64,000 bases of DNA, taken from the NCBI RefSeq assembly GCF_001424125.1, contig NZ_LMQI01000001.1:461688-525687 (forward strand), given 5' to 3'. Under the pieces are notes generated by a model, which saw only the letters and a program-made list of their open reading frames with translations, searched no databases and was not told where the DNA came from. Positions 1 through 8,781 of the stretch are shown here, piece after piece. The stretch is from Cellulomonas sp. Leaf395 (GTDB lineage Bacteria; Actinomycetota; Actinomycetes; Actinomycetales; Cellulomonadaceae). A program made the position numbers and the translations under genes. The stretch's first letter is position 1. Every line of letters begins with the position of its first letter.

Positions 1-305
1 CGGTGGTCGACGAGGGGATCGGCATCACCGCGGCCGAGCAGGAGCGCGTGTTCGAACGCTTCTACCGTGTGGACCCCGCACGCTCACGCGACACCGGCGG
101 CACAGGTCTGGGCCTGTCCATCGTCAAGCACGTCGCGGCGGACCATGGTGGCGAGGTCACCGTCTGGTCGCAGCCGGGCCGCGGGTCGACCTTCACGCTG
201 CGCCTGCCGCGCGCGGAGGGTGACACGGCCTCGACCGTGACCGGGCTGCCAGGGCTGCACCTCACGGCCACCGAAGGAGCGCACGTGCGCCGGAGCGCGT
301 CATGA
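1..305 (+). CDS. senX3: Sensor histidine kinase, C-terminal end (SenX3/PhoR type), 5' truncated by window edge
   Basis: Only the end of the catalytic ATPase domain is inside the window; the first full codon is at position 3. Visible motifs are the G1 box (DEGIGI), the F box (FERFYRVD) and the G2 box ([13 protein letters not shown]), which bind ATP in HATPase_c kinases. The stop overlaps the regX3 start (ATGA, 302-305), so the two are translationally coupled. A PHO box and pstSCAB follow. In actinobacteria SenX3-RegX3 senses phosphate limitation through the Pst system, which makes this identity likely. The sensor part cannot be seen, so the kinase name rests on its neighbours. Confidence 0.85.
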   Translation, partial: VVDEGIGITAAEQERVFERFYRVDPARSRDTGGTGLGLSIVKHVAADHGGEVTVWSQPGRGSTFTLRLPRAEGDTASTVTGLPGLHLTATEGAHVRRSAS

Positions 306-1027
306 CCCGGATCCTGCTCGTCGAGGACGAGGAGTCCTACCGGGACCCGCTGACGTACCAGCTGGAGCGCGAGGGCTTCGACGTGGTCGCGGCCGCGACC
401 GGCCCGGAGGCGCTCACGAAGTTCGACGAGCACGGCGCCGACCTGGTGCTCCTGGACCTCATGCTCCCGGGGCTGTCCGGCACCGAGGTGTGCCGCCGCC
501 TGCGCCTGGTCAGTGACGTCCCCGTCATCATGCTCACCGCCAAGGACGACGAGATCGACAAGGTGGTCGGCCTCGAGCTGGGCGCCGACGACTACGTCAC
601 CAAGCCGTACTCGTCGCGCGAGCTGCTTGCACGCGTCCGCGCGGTGCTGCGCCGTCGGGGGTCGGTCGTGGTCGGGCTCGGGGCTCCCGTGCCGTTGGAC
701 CTGCAGGACGACGACGAGCTGCTGGTCGCCGGACCCGTGCGGCTGGACGTCGAGCGGCACACCGTCCGGGTCCGTGACGAGCTGGTCGCCTTCCCGCTCA
801 AGGAGTTCGAGCTGCTCGAGCTCCTGCTCCGCAACGCGGGCCGGGTGCTGACGCGCGGCCAGCTGATCGACCGCATCTGGGGCTCGGACTACGTCGGCGA
901 CACCAAGACGCTCGACGTCCACGTCAAGCGGGTCCGCGCCAAGATCGAGACCGACCCCGCCAACCCCAGCCTCCTGCTGACGGTCCGGGGTCTGGGCTAC
1001 AAGCTCACCGACGACGGCGAGCAGTAG
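302..1027 (+). CDS. regX3: Phosphate-responsive response regulator RegX3 (OmpR/PhoB family)
   Basis: A 241-residue two-component regulator. The receiver domain occupies residues 1-120, with the acidic pair E8/D9, phospho-acceptor D52 (in [10 protein letters not shown]), T78-A79 and K100 (DDYVTKPYS). The DNA-binding winged helix lies at about 145-238 ([13 protein letters not shown], then [12 protein letters not shown]). Its ATG overlaps the stop of the partner kinase. RegX3 homologues activate pstS and other phosphate genes under phosphate starvation; the GTTCACC direct repeats about 100 bp downstream are the expected target. The identification is firm at family level; orthology to RegX3 follows from the pst context. 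Confidence 0.93.
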   Translation: MTRILLVEDEESYRDPLTYQLEREGFDVVAAATGPEALTKFDEHGADLVLLDLMLPGLSGTEVCRRLRLVSDVPVIMLTAKDDEIDKVVGLELGADDYVTKPYSSRELLARVRAVLRRRGSVVVGLGAPVPLDLQDDDELLVAGPVRLDVERHTVRVRDELVAFPLKEFELLELLLRNAGRVLTRGQLIDRIWGSDYVGDTKTLDVHVKRVRAKIETDPANPSLLLTVRGLGYKLTDDGEQ

Positions 1028-1039
1028 ACCTCGTCGACG

Positions 1040-1072
1040 GTGCCCCGCCCGCCCCCCCGGCGCGCGGGGCAC
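1040..1072 (+). terminator. Candidate terminator after regX3
   Basis: Inverted repeat GTGCCCCGC (1040-1048) and GCGGGGCAC (1064-1072) with a C-rich 15-base loop, 13 bases after the regX3 stop. No U-tract follows, as is common in high-GC actinobacteria. It separates regX3 from the separately regulated pst operon. Confidence 0.55.
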
Positions 1073-1129
1073 TGTGCTGTCCGGCGCGCTCACCTGCCAC
1101 GACGGTGGCCGTCCGACTCGTCGGCCACC

Positions 1130-1172
1130 GTTCACCTGGGGTTCACCGGATGCCGTCCACCCGGTCACGTCC
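1130..1172 (+). promoter_or_regulatory. PHO box (RegX3/PhoP binding site) upstream of pstS
   Basis: Two perfect GTTCACC units at 1130-1136 and 1141-1147 repeat with an 11-base period, followed in phase by weaker units at 1152 (GCCGTCCACCC) and 1163 (GGTCACGTCC). Direct 11-mers of this kind are the known PHO box of actinobacterial PhoP/RegX3. The array ends 6 bases before the likely -10 of pstS, so an activator bound here would contact RNA polymerase. It implies induction of pstSCAB under phosphate limitation. Confidence 0.8.
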
Positions 1173-1178
1173 ACTTCC

Positions 1179-1184
1179 TACGGT
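1179..1184 (+). promoter_or_regulatory. -10 element of the pstS promoter
   Basis: TACGGT fits the TAnnnT -10 pattern seen repeatedly in this window. It lies just downstream of the PHO box and would give a leader of about 45 bases before the pstS GTG. There is no good -35, consistent with an activator-dependent promoter. Confidence 0.5.
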
Positions 1185-1236
1185 CAGCATCGCCGCGCAC
1201 GCATCGGTGCGCACCTGATCGACAGGACGGAACACA

Positions 1237-2346
1237 GTGAAGCTCTCCCTCCACGGCCGGATCGGCGCGATCGCCCTCACCGGCGCCGTCGCCCTCTCCC
1301 TCGCGGCCTGCGGATCGGACGACCCCACCGGGTCCGGCGAGGTCGCAGCCGCCCCCGACGCGGCCACGCTCAGCGGTGACCTGAACGGCGCCGGCGCCAC
1401 GTCGCAGGAGAAGGCGATGGACGCCTGGCGTGCCGGCTTCCAGAGCGCCAACCCGGACGTCAACGTCAACTACGACCCCGTCGGCTCCGGCGGCGGTCGC
1501 ACCCAGTTCCTCGACGGCTCGGTCCAGTTCGCCGGCACCGACTCGGCGCTGACGAGCGAGGAGCTCGAGCAGGCCAAGGGCGTCTGCACCACCGGCGCCA
1601 TCGACATCCCGGTCTACATCAGCCCGATCGCGGTCGTCTTCAACCTCGAGGGCATCACCGAGCTCAACCTCTCGGCGGCCACGGTCGCGGGGATCTTCGA
1701 CGGCAAGATCACCACGTGGGACGCGCCCGAGATCGCGGCGGAGAACCCCGACGCCACGCTCCCGGCGACCGCGATCACGCCCGTGCACCGCTCGGACGAG
1801 TCGGGCACGACGAAGAACTTCACGGACTACCTGGAGAAGGCTTCCGGCGGCGTGTGGGCGTACGAGGCCGACGGCAACTGGCCCATCGAGGGAGGCGAGT
1901 CGGCCCAGGGCACGTCCGGCGTCATCCAGACGGTCCAGGGTGGCGACGGCACCATCACGTACGCGGACAACTCGGCGGTCGGCACGCTCGGCGTGGCGAG
2001 CATCAAGGTCGGCGAGGAGTGGGTCGCCCCGTCGGAGGAGGGTGCCGCGGCCGCGGTGGACGCCTCCCCGCGGGACGAGGAGCGCGCTGACGGCGACATC
2101 GTCGTCAAGATCGACCGTGAGACGACGGAGGCCGGCGCCTATCCGCTGATCCTCGTGTCCTACTCGGTCGCGTGCCTCGAGTACGCCACTGCCGAGCAGG
2201 CCGACCTGGTCAAGGGCTTCCTCACCTACGTGGTGAGCGCCGAGGGCCAGTCCGCGTCCGAAGAGGCTGCGGGTTCCGCGCCGCTCTCCGACGCGCTCCG
2301 CACCGACGTCCAGGCAGCGATCGACTCGATCACCGCAGCGGCCTGA
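1237..2346 (+). CDS. pstS: Phosphate ABC transporter substrate-binding lipoprotein PstS
   Basis: A 369-residue extracellular phosphate receptor. The N-terminus is a lipoprotein signal with lipobox LSLAAC, so C25 would be lipidated and anchored to the outer face of the membrane. Family motifs are GAGATSQEKAM, the phosphate-contacting segment GSGGGRTQFLDG, AGTDSALT, and HRSDESGTTKNF. The GTG start at 1237 has a GGACGG ribosome site 6 bases upstream and gives a complete signal peptide. It heads pstSCAB behind a PHO box and is separated from pstC by a 124-base structured spacer, which may let it be made in excess over the membrane parts. Confidence 0.95.
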   Translation: MKLSLHGRIGAIALTGAVALSLAACGSDDPTGSGEVAAAPDAATLSGDLNGAGATSQEKAMDAWRAGFQSANPDVNVNYDPVGSGGGRTQFLDGSVQFAGTDSALTSEELEQAKGVCTTGAIDIPVYISPIAVVFNLEGITELNLSAATVAGIFDGKITTWDAPEIAAENPDATLPATAITPVHRSDESGTTKNFTDYLEKASGGVWAYEADGNWPIEGGESAQGTSGVIQTVQGGDGTITYADNSAVGTLGVASIKVGEEWVAPSEEGAAAAVDASPRDEERADGDIVVKIDRETTEAGAYPLILVSYSVACLEYATAEQADLVKGFLTYVVSAEGQSASEEAAGSAPLSDALRTDVQAAIDSITAAA

Positions 2347-2470
2347 CGTCCCACCCGGTGGGGGTCGAGAAACCGCCCCCACCACCCCCGCCGGTGGCGG
2401 GCCCGCCCCCGGGGGGGAGGACGGGTCCGCCGCCGGCGGCGCACCACCCACCACGAGCAGCAGGAGAGAA
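2347..2470 (+). other. GC-rich structured spacer between pstS and pstC
   Basis: This 124-base gap holds several inverted repeats: CCCACC/GGTGGG around 2350-2362, CCCGCC (2387-2392) with GGCGGG (2396-2401), the perfect palindrome GGCGGGCCCGCC (2396-2407), and a further GC-rich palindrome near 2430-2443. The pstC ribosome site AGGAGAGAA follows directly. Such hairpins after a binding-protein gene commonly stabilise the upstream message or cause partial termination. Confidence 0.5.
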
Positions 2471-3493
2471 GTGACCAGCACCCAGAGCCCGCCGACGCAG
2501 GACGGCGTGCGACCGGCCGAGGATGCCGCGCCTCCTCGCCCCGGTCGCCGCCGTCGCACGCGTGCGGCCGACAAGGGCGCCAGCCGGCTGTTCCGGTGGA
2601 CCGCGACCGGCGCCGGCGCGCTCATCCTCGTCGTGCTCGTCGCGGTCGCCGCCTTCCTGGTGCTGCGCGCGTGGCCCGCGCTGACCACGCCGGCGGCCGA
2701 GCTCACCGAGGAGGTCTCGTGGATGGGCGAGGCGACCTCGCTCCTCGACTTCGTGGGCCCGCTGATCTTCGGCACGGTCCTCGCCGCGGCCCTCGCGCTG
2801 GTCATCGCGACGCCGATCGCGCTGGGGATCGCCCTGTTCACCTCGCACTACGCGCCGCGCCGGCTCGCCTCGGGCCTCGGCTACCTCGTCGACCTGCTCG
2901 CGGCGATCCCGTCGGTGGTCTACGGCCTGTGGGGCGGCCTGGTGCTCGCGCCGATGGTCAAGCCGATCTGGGCGTGGCTCAACGAGTACCTCGGCTTCAT
3001 CCCGTTCTTCGCGGGGACGGTCTCGCCCACCGCCCGCGTGCTCATGACCGTGGGCCTGGTCCTCGCGGTGATGATCCTGCCGATCATCACGGCCGTGAGC
3101 CGCGAGGTGTTCCTTCAGACCCCTCGCCTGCACGAGGAGGCGGCGCTCGCTCTGGGGGCCACGCGCTGGGAGATGATCCGGGTCGCGGTCCTGCCGTTCG
3201 CCCGCTCCGGCATCGTGTCCGCCTCGATGCTCGGCCTCGGTCGCGCCCTAGGCGAGACGATGGCGGTCCTGATGATCCTGTCGCCCGGGTTCCTCTACTC
3301 GTTCCAGCTGCTCGAGGCCGGCCAGCAGCAGACGATCGCGGCCAACATCGCCGCGCAGTTCCCCGAGGCCAACCCGCTGGGCGTCTCCGCGCTGATCGCC
3401 ACGGGCCTCGCGCTGTTCGTCATCACGCTCGTCGTCAACATGGCCGCCCGCGCGATCGTCGCGCGCCGCAAGGACTTCTCGGGAGCCAACTGA
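2471..3493 (+). CDS. pstC: Phosphate ABC transporter permease PstC
   Basis: A 340-residue inner-membrane permease of the Pst importer with about six transmembrane segments after a charged N-terminal tail (residues 1-45). The cytoplasmic coupling loop that contacts PstB is the EAA-type motif [22 protein letters not shown], read here in two halves ([10 protein letters not shown] and [12 protein letters not shown]). The GTG start has a strong AGGAGAGAA ribosome site. Its stop overlaps the ATG of pstA, as expected for two subunits made in equal amounts. Confidence 0.95.
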   Translation: MTSTQSPPTQDGVRPAEDAAPPRPGRRRRTRAADKGASRLFRWTATGAGALILVVLVAVAAFLVLRAWPALTTPAAELTEEVSWMGEATSLLDFVGPLIFGTVLAAALALVIATPIALGIALFTSHYAPRRLASGLGYLVDLLAAIPSVVYGLWGGLVLAPMVKPIWAWLNEYLGFIPFFAGTVSPTARVLMTVGLVLAVMILPIITAVSREVFLQTPRLHEEAALALGATRWEMIRVAVLPFARSGIVSASMLGLGRALGETMAVLMILSPGFLYSFQLLEAGQQQTIAANIAAQFPEANPLGVSALIATGLALFVITLVVNMAARAIVARRKDFSGAN

Positions 3494-4443
3494 TGACCGC
3501 CACCACGCTCCCGGAGGGCAACGCCGAGCTGCGTGCGCTCCTGCGCCAGGTCGACAAGGGCCGGCACCGCAAGGACCGCCTGATGAAGGGGCTGATCTAC
3601 GGCGCCTTCGTGCTCGCGATGCTGCCGCTGATCTCGGTCTCCTGGACCGTGCTCGTGAACGGCATCGAGCGCTTCAACGCCTACTTCCTCACGCACTCGA
3701 TGCGCGGGGTGTACGGCGGCATGGACGCGGGCGGCATCTACCACGCGATCATCGGCACGCTCGAGATCACACTGTTCGCGACGCTCATCTCGGTCCCGAT
3801 CGGCCTGCTCACCGCCATCTACCTGGTGGAGTACGGCCGCGGCTCGCTCGCCCGCTCGGTGACGTTCTTCGTCGACGTGATGACAGGGATCCCGTCGATC
3901 GTCGCCGGCCTGTTCGCCTATGCGCTGTTCGCCGTGGTCCTCGGGCCGGGCGTCCGCATGGGCGTCGTCGGCTCCGTCGCGCTCAGCGTGCTGATGATCC
4001 CGGTCGTCGTGCGCTCGTGCGAGGAGATGCTGCGGCTGGTGCCCAACGAGCTGCGCGAGGCCGCCCTCGCGCTGGGCGTGCCCCGCTGGCTCGTGGTCAT
4101 CAAGGTCGTCCTGCGCACCTCGATCGCCGGGATCGGTACCGGGATCACGCTCGCGATCGCCCGCATCATCGGCGAGACCGCGCCGCTGCTCATCACGGTC
4201 GGCGTCATCGACTCGATCAACTTCAACCTCTTCGAGGGCCGGATGATGACGCTCCCGGTCTACGTCTACCGGCAGTACTCGCAGGGCCTCGTGCCCTGCA
4301 CGCCCGGCGACCTCGAGTGCATCCCGACCATCAACTACGACCGGGCCTGGGCCGCGGCGCTGACGCTGATCATCATCGTCATGCTGCTCAACCTCATCGG
4401 CCGCCTGATCACCCGCTTCTTCGCCCCCAAGAACCTCGGCTGA
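3493..4443 (+). CDS. pstA: Phosphate ABC transporter permease PstA
   Basis: A 316-residue partner permease of PstC. The ATG at 3493 shares a base with the pstC stop. Six hydrophobic segments are visible, a periplasmic loop near residues 60-85, and the EAA coupling motif [16 protein letters not shown] followed by [14 protein letters not shown] longer reading frame runs upstream through pstC, but the overlapping ATG is the natural start. With PstC it forms the transmembrane channel for phosphate. Confidence 0.95.
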   Translation: MTATTLPEGNAELRALLRQVDKGRHRKDRLMKGLIYGAFVLAMLPLISVSWTVLVNGIERFNAYFLTHSMRGVYGGMDAGGIYHAIIGTLEITLFATLISVPIGLLTAIYLVEYGRGSLARSVTFFVDVMTGIPSIVAGLFAYALFAVVLGPGVRMGVVGSVALSVLMIPVVVRSCEEMLRLVPNELREAALALGVPRWLVVIKVVLRTSIAGIGTGITLAIARIIGETAPLLITVGVIDSINFNLFEGRMMTLPVYVYRQYSQGLVPCTPGDLECIPTINYDRAWAAALTLIIIVMLLNLIGRLITRFFAPKNLG

Positions 4444-4454
4444 AAGACAGACCC

Positions 4455-5234
4455 ATGGCACAGCGCATCGACGTCAAGGACCTGAACATCTTCTACGGCG
4501 ACTTCCGGGCCGTGGCCGACGTGGGGATGGCGGTCGAGCCCCGCTCGGTGACCGCGTTCATCGGCCCGTCGGGCTGCGGGAAGTCGACCTTCCTGCGGAC
4601 GCTGAACCGCATGCACGAGGTCATCCCGGGTGCCTACGTGCAGGGCAGCGTCGCGATGGACGGCGTCGACCTGTACGGGTCCGACATCGACCCGGTTGCC
4701 GTGCGCCGGCAGGTCGGCATGGTGTTCCAGCGCCCCAACCCGTTCCCGACGATGTCGATCGCGGAGAACGTGCTGGCCGGCATCAAGCTGAACAACAAGC
4801 GCATCTCCAAGGGAGACGCCCAGGACGTCGTCGAGGCCTCGCTGCGCGGAGCCAACCTCTGGAACGAGGTCAAGGACCGGCTCAACCGGCCGGGCTCGGG
4901 GCTCTCGGGCGGCCAGCAGCAGCGTCTGTGCATCGCCCGCGCCATCGCGGTCAAGCCGCAGGTGCTCCTCATGGACGAGCCGTGCTCGGCGCTGGACCCC
5001 ATCTCGACGCTCGCGATCGAGGACCTCATCGCCGAGCTCAAGGCCGACTACACGATCGTCATCGTCACGCACAACATGCAGCAGGCCGCTCGCGTCTCCG
5101 ACCGGACCGCGTTCTTCAACCTGGCCGCCACGGGCGAGCCGGGCCGGCTGGTGGAGATCGACGACACGGCGACGATCTTCTCCTCGCCGCGCGTGCAGGC
5201 CACGGAGGACTACATCTCGGGGCGCTTCGGCTGA
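4455..5234 (+). CDS. pstB: Phosphate ABC transporter ATP-binding protein PstB
   Basis: A 259-residue ATPase that drives phosphate import. Walker A is GPSGCGKST (residues 33-41), the Q loop lies in [13 protein letters not shown], the ABC signature is LSGGQQQR, Walker B is [12 protein letters not shown], and the switch histidine is in VTHNM. The PNPFPTMSI segment is typical of PstB rather than other ABC ATPases. It ends the operon, before a strong hairpin; no phoU follows. Confidence 0.96.
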   Translation: MAQRIDVKDLNIFYGDFRAVADVGMAVEPRSVTAFIGPSGCGKSTFLRTLNRMHEVIPGAYVQGSVAMDGVDLYGSDIDPVAVRRQVGMVFQRPNPFPTMSIAENVLAGIKLNNKRISKGDAQDVVEASLRGANLWNEVKDRLNRPGSGLSGGQQQRLCIARAIAVKPQVLLMDEPCSALDPISTLAIEDLIAELKADYTIVIVTHNMQQAARVSDRTAFFNLAATGEPGRLVEIDDTATIFSSPRVQATEDYISGRFG

Positions 5235-5250
5235 TCCCGCCCACGAAGAA

Positions 5251-5277
5251 GGGGGCCGTCCGATCCGGACGGCCCCC
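5251..5277. terminator. Bidirectional terminator of pstSCAB and the facing lipoprotein gene
   Basis: Perfect 12-bp stem: GGGGGCCGTCCG (5251-5262), loop ATC, CGGACGGCCCCC (5266-5277), flanked by A's on the left and TTT on the right. It lies 16 bases after pstB and 16 bases before the end of the opposite-strand gene, so it can serve both. Confidence 0.85.
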
Positions 5278-5293
5278 TTTCGGTGCGTCGTGG

Positions 5294-5803
5294 TCAGTCC
5301 TCGGTGGGGGCGGTGGGCACCTGCGAGGCGTACTCGGGCAGGGTGCCGTCGAGCACGGGCACCTCGACGTCGATCGAGCCGTCCTCGGGCGTCGAGATTG
5401 TCACCGCCACCAGGCCCCCCGGCGGGGCGTCGACGGCGGGGAACGTCACCTCGGCGTAGCCCTCCTCACCGGCGTCGCTCACCCCGAGGAGCACCGTCTC
5501 CTTCGGGCCCAGCTCGACGGTCGTCTCCTCGTCGCCGATCGCGAGGGTGACCGAGCGGTCCTCGCGGCCGTCGTTGATGAGCGCGCCCTGGAGCGTCCCG
5601 GGGTCGCCCTGCGCCGCGACGAGCACGTGGAGGTTGCTGCCTCGCACGTTGCCGAGCGAGAAGGTGACCCCGTCGGACGCGGAGTACTGGTCCTGGGTGG
5701 TGATCGGGTTGGTGGCGGAGCAGCCGGCGAGCGTGAGCCCGGCGACGGCGGCCCCGACGACGAGGGCGGCGGCCCGGAGAGTGCGGGGGCGGGGCGAGGT
5801 CAC
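5294..5803 (-). CDS. Small secreted lipoprotein of unknown function
   Basis: A 169-residue predicted lipoprotein. The signal peptide ends in lipobox LTLAGC, with C28 as the lipidated residue, and the mature part is a single beta-rich domain that looks like an extracellular immunoglobulin-like fold. No catalytic motif is evident. The GTG start at 5803 has a GGAGTCACC ribosome site; a longer open frame upstream runs through carD on the other strand and has no support. It faces pstB across a shared terminator. Proteins of this type occur in many actinobacteria as hypothetical lipoproteins. Confidence 0.8.
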   Translation of the reverse strand: MTSPRPRTLRAAALVVGAAVAGLTLAGCSATNPITTQDQYSASDGVTFSLGNVRGSNLHVLVAAQGDPGTLQGALINDGREDRSVTLAIGDEETTVELGPKETVLLGVSDAGEEGYAEVTFPAVDAPPGGLVAVTISTPEDGSIDVEVPVLDGTLPEYASQVPTAPTED

Positions 5804-6018
5804 GGTGACTCCTCGGGACGTCGGGCGCTGCGGGCGGGGCTGGGCTGGTGGACGGAGCATCTCCGCCGGGCCACAGCCTAGCCGCCGCGCACGCCTGCAC
5901 CGGGCTGCAGGACGCGTGACCGGCTCGGGCCGACCCTCGTCGCGGGCGGGGTCACGGACCTGCCTGTGACCTGCGCAGATGGCGATATCCACGCGGCAAA
6001 AGGCGAAAAACGCCGTGA

Positions 6019-6024
6019 TAAGAT
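6019..6024 (+). promoter_or_regulatory. -10 element of the carD promoter
   Basis: TAAGAT (6019-6024, within GTGATAAGATAC) is the most AT-rich stretch upstream of carD and a good -10 match. It would give a leader of about 22 bases containing the GAAAGGGG ribosome site. No clear -35 is visible. Confidence 0.5.
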
Positions 6025-6052
6025 ACCCCTCTGCGAAAGGGGACACCTGCAG

Positions 6053-6535
6053 ATGACTTTCACTGTTGGGGAGACCGTTGTCTACCCGCACCACGGTGCG
6101 GCATTGATCGAAGAGATCAAGACCAGGACCATCCGCGGAGAGGACAAGCTCTACCTCAAGCTCAAGGTCGCTCAGGGAGATCTCACCATTGAGGTCCCGG
6201 CTGAGAATGTGGACCTGGTGGGCGTACGTGACGTCGTCGGTCAGGAAGGTCTCGACAAGGTGTTCGAGGTCCTGAGGGCGCCGTACACCGAAGAGCCCAC
6301 CAACTGGTCGCGTCGCTACAAGGCGAACCTCGAGAAGCTCGCGTCGGGCGACGTCATCAAGGTGGCGGAGGTCGTGCGCGACCTGTCGCGCCGGGACGCC
6401 GACCGCGGCCTGTCGGCGGGCGAGAAGCGCATGCTCGCCAAGGCCCGCCAGATCCTCGTCTCGGAGCTCGCACTCGCCGAGCACACCGAAGAGGAGAAGG
6501 CCGAAGCGATCCTCGACGAGGTCCTCGCGTCCTGA
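6053..6535 (+). CDS. carD: CarD family transcription regulator (RNA polymerase binding)
   Basis: A 160-residue protein nearly collinear with mycobacterial CarD (162 residues): an N-terminal RNA-polymerase-interaction domain beginning [13 protein letters not shown], and a helical DNA-binding domain with [17 protein letters not shown] and [13 protein letters not shown]. CarD binds the RNA polymerase beta subunit and stabilises open complexes, especially at rRNA promoters, and is essential in mycobacteria. The ATG at 6053, with GAAAGGGG 10 bases upstream, is preferred to a start 87 bases further up. It sits immediately before ispD-ispF, an arrangement widely conserved in actinobacteria. Confidence 0.96.
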   Translation: MTFTVGETVVYPHHGAALIEEIKTRTIRGEDKLYLKLKVAQGDLTIEVPAENVDLVGVRDVVGQEGLDKVFEVLRAPYTEEPTNWSRRYKANLEKLASGDVIKVAEVVRDLSRRDADRGLSAGEKRMLAKARQILVSELALAEHTEEEKAEAILDEVLAS

Positions 6536-6548
6536 CGTCACCAGCACG

Positions 6549-7310
6549 GTGAGCGTCGCTGCAGTCCTGACTGCCGCCGGGAGCGGCAGCAGGCTCGGTC
6601 ATTCCCTCCCGAAGGCACTGGTGCCTCTGGGAGGACAGTCGCTCGTCGCACACGCTGCCCGGAACCTGCTGGCAGCGCGTGCGGCGGGCGACGATCGCGT
6701 CCGGGTGCTGGTGGTCACCGCACCCGCGTTCCATCTCGACGCCATCGCACGCGAGCTCGACGGCCTCGACGGCCCCGACGGCCCCGACGGCGAGATCGTC
6801 CTGCTGGTCGTCGCCGGAGGTGCCACCCGGCAGGCCTCGGTGGCTGCCGGTCTCGCGGCGCTGGCCGCGGACCCGCGGGCCTCCGACGTCGACGTGGTCC
6901 TGGTGCACGACGCGGCCCGCCCGCTCGCGCCACCGTCGCTGGTCGCCCGCGTCATCGAGGCGGTGCGTGACGGGCACCCCGCGGTGGTCCCCGGTCTGCC
7001 GGTGACGGACACCATCAAGCGCGTCGCCCCGCACCGCGGCGTCACCGTCGAGCCGGTGCTCGAGACCGTCCCGCGCGGCGAGCTGCGCGCCGTCCAGACA
7101 CCGCAGGGGTTTGCCCTGGAGCTCCTCCTGCGGGCGCACACCCACGGCGCCGACGACGCGCACGACGAGGCGCTGGCCGCGTCGGACGATGCGGGCCTGG
7201 TCGAGCGGCTCGGCGAGACCGTGTGGGTGGTCGCCGGCGACGAGCGGGCCGCCAAGATCACGACCGCGCGGGACCTCGCGGTCGCCGCCCTGCCGACGGA
7301 GGACGAGTGA
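6549..7310 (+). CDS. ispD: 2-C-methyl-D-erythritol 4-phosphate cytidylyltransferase IspD
   Basis: A 253-residue enzyme joining CTP and MEP to give CDP-methylerythritol, the third step of the MEP isoprenoid pathway. The nucleotide-binding start is [16 protein letters not shown], followed by the family motif VHDAARPL and DTIKR, then [17 protein letters not shown]. The GTG start lies 13 bases after carD. The stop overlaps the start of ispF (GTGA), so the two are co-translated. There is no sign of truncation. Confidence 0.94.
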   Translation: MSVAAVLTAAGSGSRLGHSLPKALVPLGGQSLVAHAARNLLAARAAGDDRVRVLVVTAPAFHLDAIARELDGLDGPDGPDGEIVLLVVAGGATRQASVAAGLAALAADPRASDVDVVLVHDAARPLAPPSLVARVIEAVRDGHPAVVPGLPVTDTIKRVAPHRGVTVEPVLETVPRGELRAVQTPQGFALELLLRAHTHGADDAHDEALAASDDAGLVERLGETVWVVAGDERAAKITTARDLAVAALPTEDE

Positions 7311-7801
7311 GCACCCTGCCCCGCACGGGGATCGGCGTCGACGTGCACGCCTACGACGCGAACCCTCAGGCCGGGTCCGTGCTGCACCTCGCGGGGCTCG
7401 CATGGCCGGGGGAGCGACCGCTCGCCGGGCACTCCGACGCGGACGTCGCCGCGCACGCTGCTGCCGACGCCCTGCTCTCCGCGGCGGCCCTGGGCGACCT
7501 CGGGTCGAACTTCGGCACGTCGGAGCCGCAGTGGGCCGGTGCTGCCGGTGCCACGCTCCTCGCCGAGGCGGCCCGGCGGGTGCGCGACGCGGGGTTCACC
7601 ATCGGCAACGTCACGGTCCAGGTGATCGGGAACCGTCCGAAGATCGGTCAGCGGCGAGCGGAGGCGGAGGCCGTGCTCTCCGAGGCCGTCGGGGCGCCCG
7701 TGAGCGTCTCCGCGACCACCACCGACGGGCTCGGGCTCACCGGTCGCGGCGAGGGCGTCGCAGCGATCGCGACGGCGCTCGTCGCGAGCTCCTCCGGCTG
7801 A
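7307..7801 (+). CDS. ispF: 2-C-methyl-D-erythritol 2,4-cyclodiphosphate synthase IspF
   Basis: A 164-residue trimeric zinc enzyme that cyclises CDP-ME 2-phosphate to MEcPP. Metal ligands are in GVDVHAYD and [11 protein letters not shown], and the C-terminal signature [14 protein letters not shown] is complete. The GTG start overlaps the ispD stop by four bases; a longer frame upstream lies wholly inside ispD. The last 154 bases are also the end of a gene on the opposite strand. Confidence 0.95.
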   Translation: MSTLPRTGIGVDVHAYDANPQAGSVLHLAGLAWPGERPLAGHSDADVAAHAAADALLSAAALGDLGSNFGTSEPQWAGAAGATLLAEAARRVRDAGFTIGNVTVQVIGNRPKIGQRRAEAEAVLSEAVGAPVSVSATTTDGLGLTGRGEGVAAIATALVASSSG

Positions 7802-8709
7802 CGCCGCTGCGTCGTCCGCGGCTCGCGCCGCCGCCCCATGCTGCCCAGCAGCACGCCCGTGAGCACCAGCGCACCGCAGGCCAGCTCGGTCGGCGACGTG
7901 CGTTCGCGGAGCAGCAGCCACGACGCGGCGATGCCGACCACGGGCACGAGCATCGAGAACGGCGCCACCGTGCTCGACGGGTGCCGCCCCATGAGCGCGG
8001 TCCACAGCCCGCTGCCGACGAGCGTCGCGACGACGACCGTGAAGAGCAGGCCGCCGAGCGCGAGTAGCCCCTGGGTGCTGGTCAGCCCATGGAACGAGCC
8101 GGCGATCGCCGCGGGGCCCTCGACGACCAGGGAAAGCGCCAGCATCGGCAGCGGCGGCACGACGGACATCCACAGCAGGAGCCGGAACGGCTCGCCCGGT
8201 GAAGCCTGCATCGCGCGCCGGCTGCCCAGGTTGCCGATCGCCCAGCCCAGCCCGCCGCAAAGGGTCAGCAGGACGGGCATCAGGGTCGCGCCCCCGGCCA
8301 GCCCCGCCCGGTGCACGGCGATCCCCGCCAGGCCGGCGACGGCGAGCAGGATCCCGGCACCCTGCCGCGCGGTGATCCGCTCCCGCAGGAACACCCCGGC
8401 GAGCATCACCGTGAATGGCGCGGAGGACTGGAGCACCAGCGACGCCAGGCCGGCCGGCATGCCGGTGGACATCGCCAGGTAGAGGAACACGAACTGCAGG
8501 ACGCCGAACCCCAGTCCATAGAGGCCGATCCAGCGCCAGGGCGCGGTGGGCGGGCGAACCAGCAGCACGGTCGGTATCGCGATGAGCGCGAACCGCAGGG
8601 CCACCAGGAAGAACGGCGGGAACTGTTCGAGCGACAGGTGGATGGCCGGGAAGTTCAGACCCCACAGCACCGCAACGAGGGCGGCGATCAGGCGGTCGCG
8701 GGTGGGCAT
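7648..8709 (-). CDS. EamA/DMT-family transporter (RhtA/YdcZ-like exporter)
   Basis: A 353-residue membrane protein with ten hydrophobic segments arranged as two EamA repeats, beginning [18 protein letters not shown] and with the typical [17 protein letters not shown] segment. Such transporters usually export amino acids or metabolites. The ATG at 8709 has GGAG 4 bases upstream; an in-frame ATG at 8721 is possible. The last 50 or so residues form a charged tail after the final membrane helix and are encoded antisense to the end of ispF, with no earlier stop available. It diverges from a LysR regulator that probably controls it. Confidence 0.88.
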   Translation of the reverse strand: MPTRDRLIAALVAVLWGLNFPAIHLSLEQFPPFFLVALRFALIAIPTVLLVRPPTAPWRWIGLYGLGFGVLQFVFLYLAMSTGMPAGLASLVLQSSAPFTVMLAGVFLRERITARQGAGILLAVAGLAGIAVHRAGLAGGATLMPVLLTLCGGLGWAIGNLGSRRAMQASPGEPFRLLLWMSVVPPLPMLALSLVVEGPAAIAGSFHGLTSTQGLLALGGLLFTVVVATLVGSGLWTALMGRHPSSTVAPFSMLVPVVGIAASWLLLRERTSPTELACGALVLTGVLLGSMGRRREPRTTQRRQPEELATSAVAIAATPSPRPVSPSPSVVVAETLTGAPTASESTASASARR

Positions 8710-8760
8710 GGCTCCGAGCATGCGACCTCTGATCGTGCAGCACCATCGAATAGTGATGAC

Positions 8761-8778
8761 GTGACGATGTAGCGTCAC
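8761..8778 (+). promoter_or_regulatory. Inverted repeat over the LysR gene promoter (candidate autoregulatory operator)
   Basis: GTGACG (8761-8766) and CGTCAC (8773-8778) are perfect inverted arms separated by 6 bases. The -10-like TAGCGT (8770-8775) lies inside, exactly 6 bases before the LysR ATG at 8782. A protein bound here would block the start of a leaderless message and also face the divergent DMT gene. Confidence 0.55.
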
Positions 8779-8781
8779 TGC

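Noticed and set aside
1040-1072. 6C RNA-like hairpin with a run of seven C in the loop
   Set aside because: A 6C RNA needs two such hairpins; only one is present and it sits where a regX3 terminator is expected.
62-1174. Long open frame on the minus strand across regX3
   Set aside because: High GC leaves many non-coding frames open; the plus strand encodes a clear histidine kinase end and response regulator with all motifs. The same reasoning removes the long antisense frames over pst, ispD, groEL, cysS and others.
2596-3492. Extension of the pstA frame through pstC
   Set aside because: The ATG at 3493 overlaps the pstC stop and gives the normal PstA length; the upstream part is an out-of-frame reading of pstC.
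5235-5293. phoU after pstB
   Set aside because: The gap is short and is filled by a terminator; no PhoU-like sequence occurs in the window.
5804-6547. Upstream extension of the lipoprotein frame
   Set aside because: It would run antisense through carD; the GTG at 5803 has a ribosome site and yields a proper lipoprotein signal.
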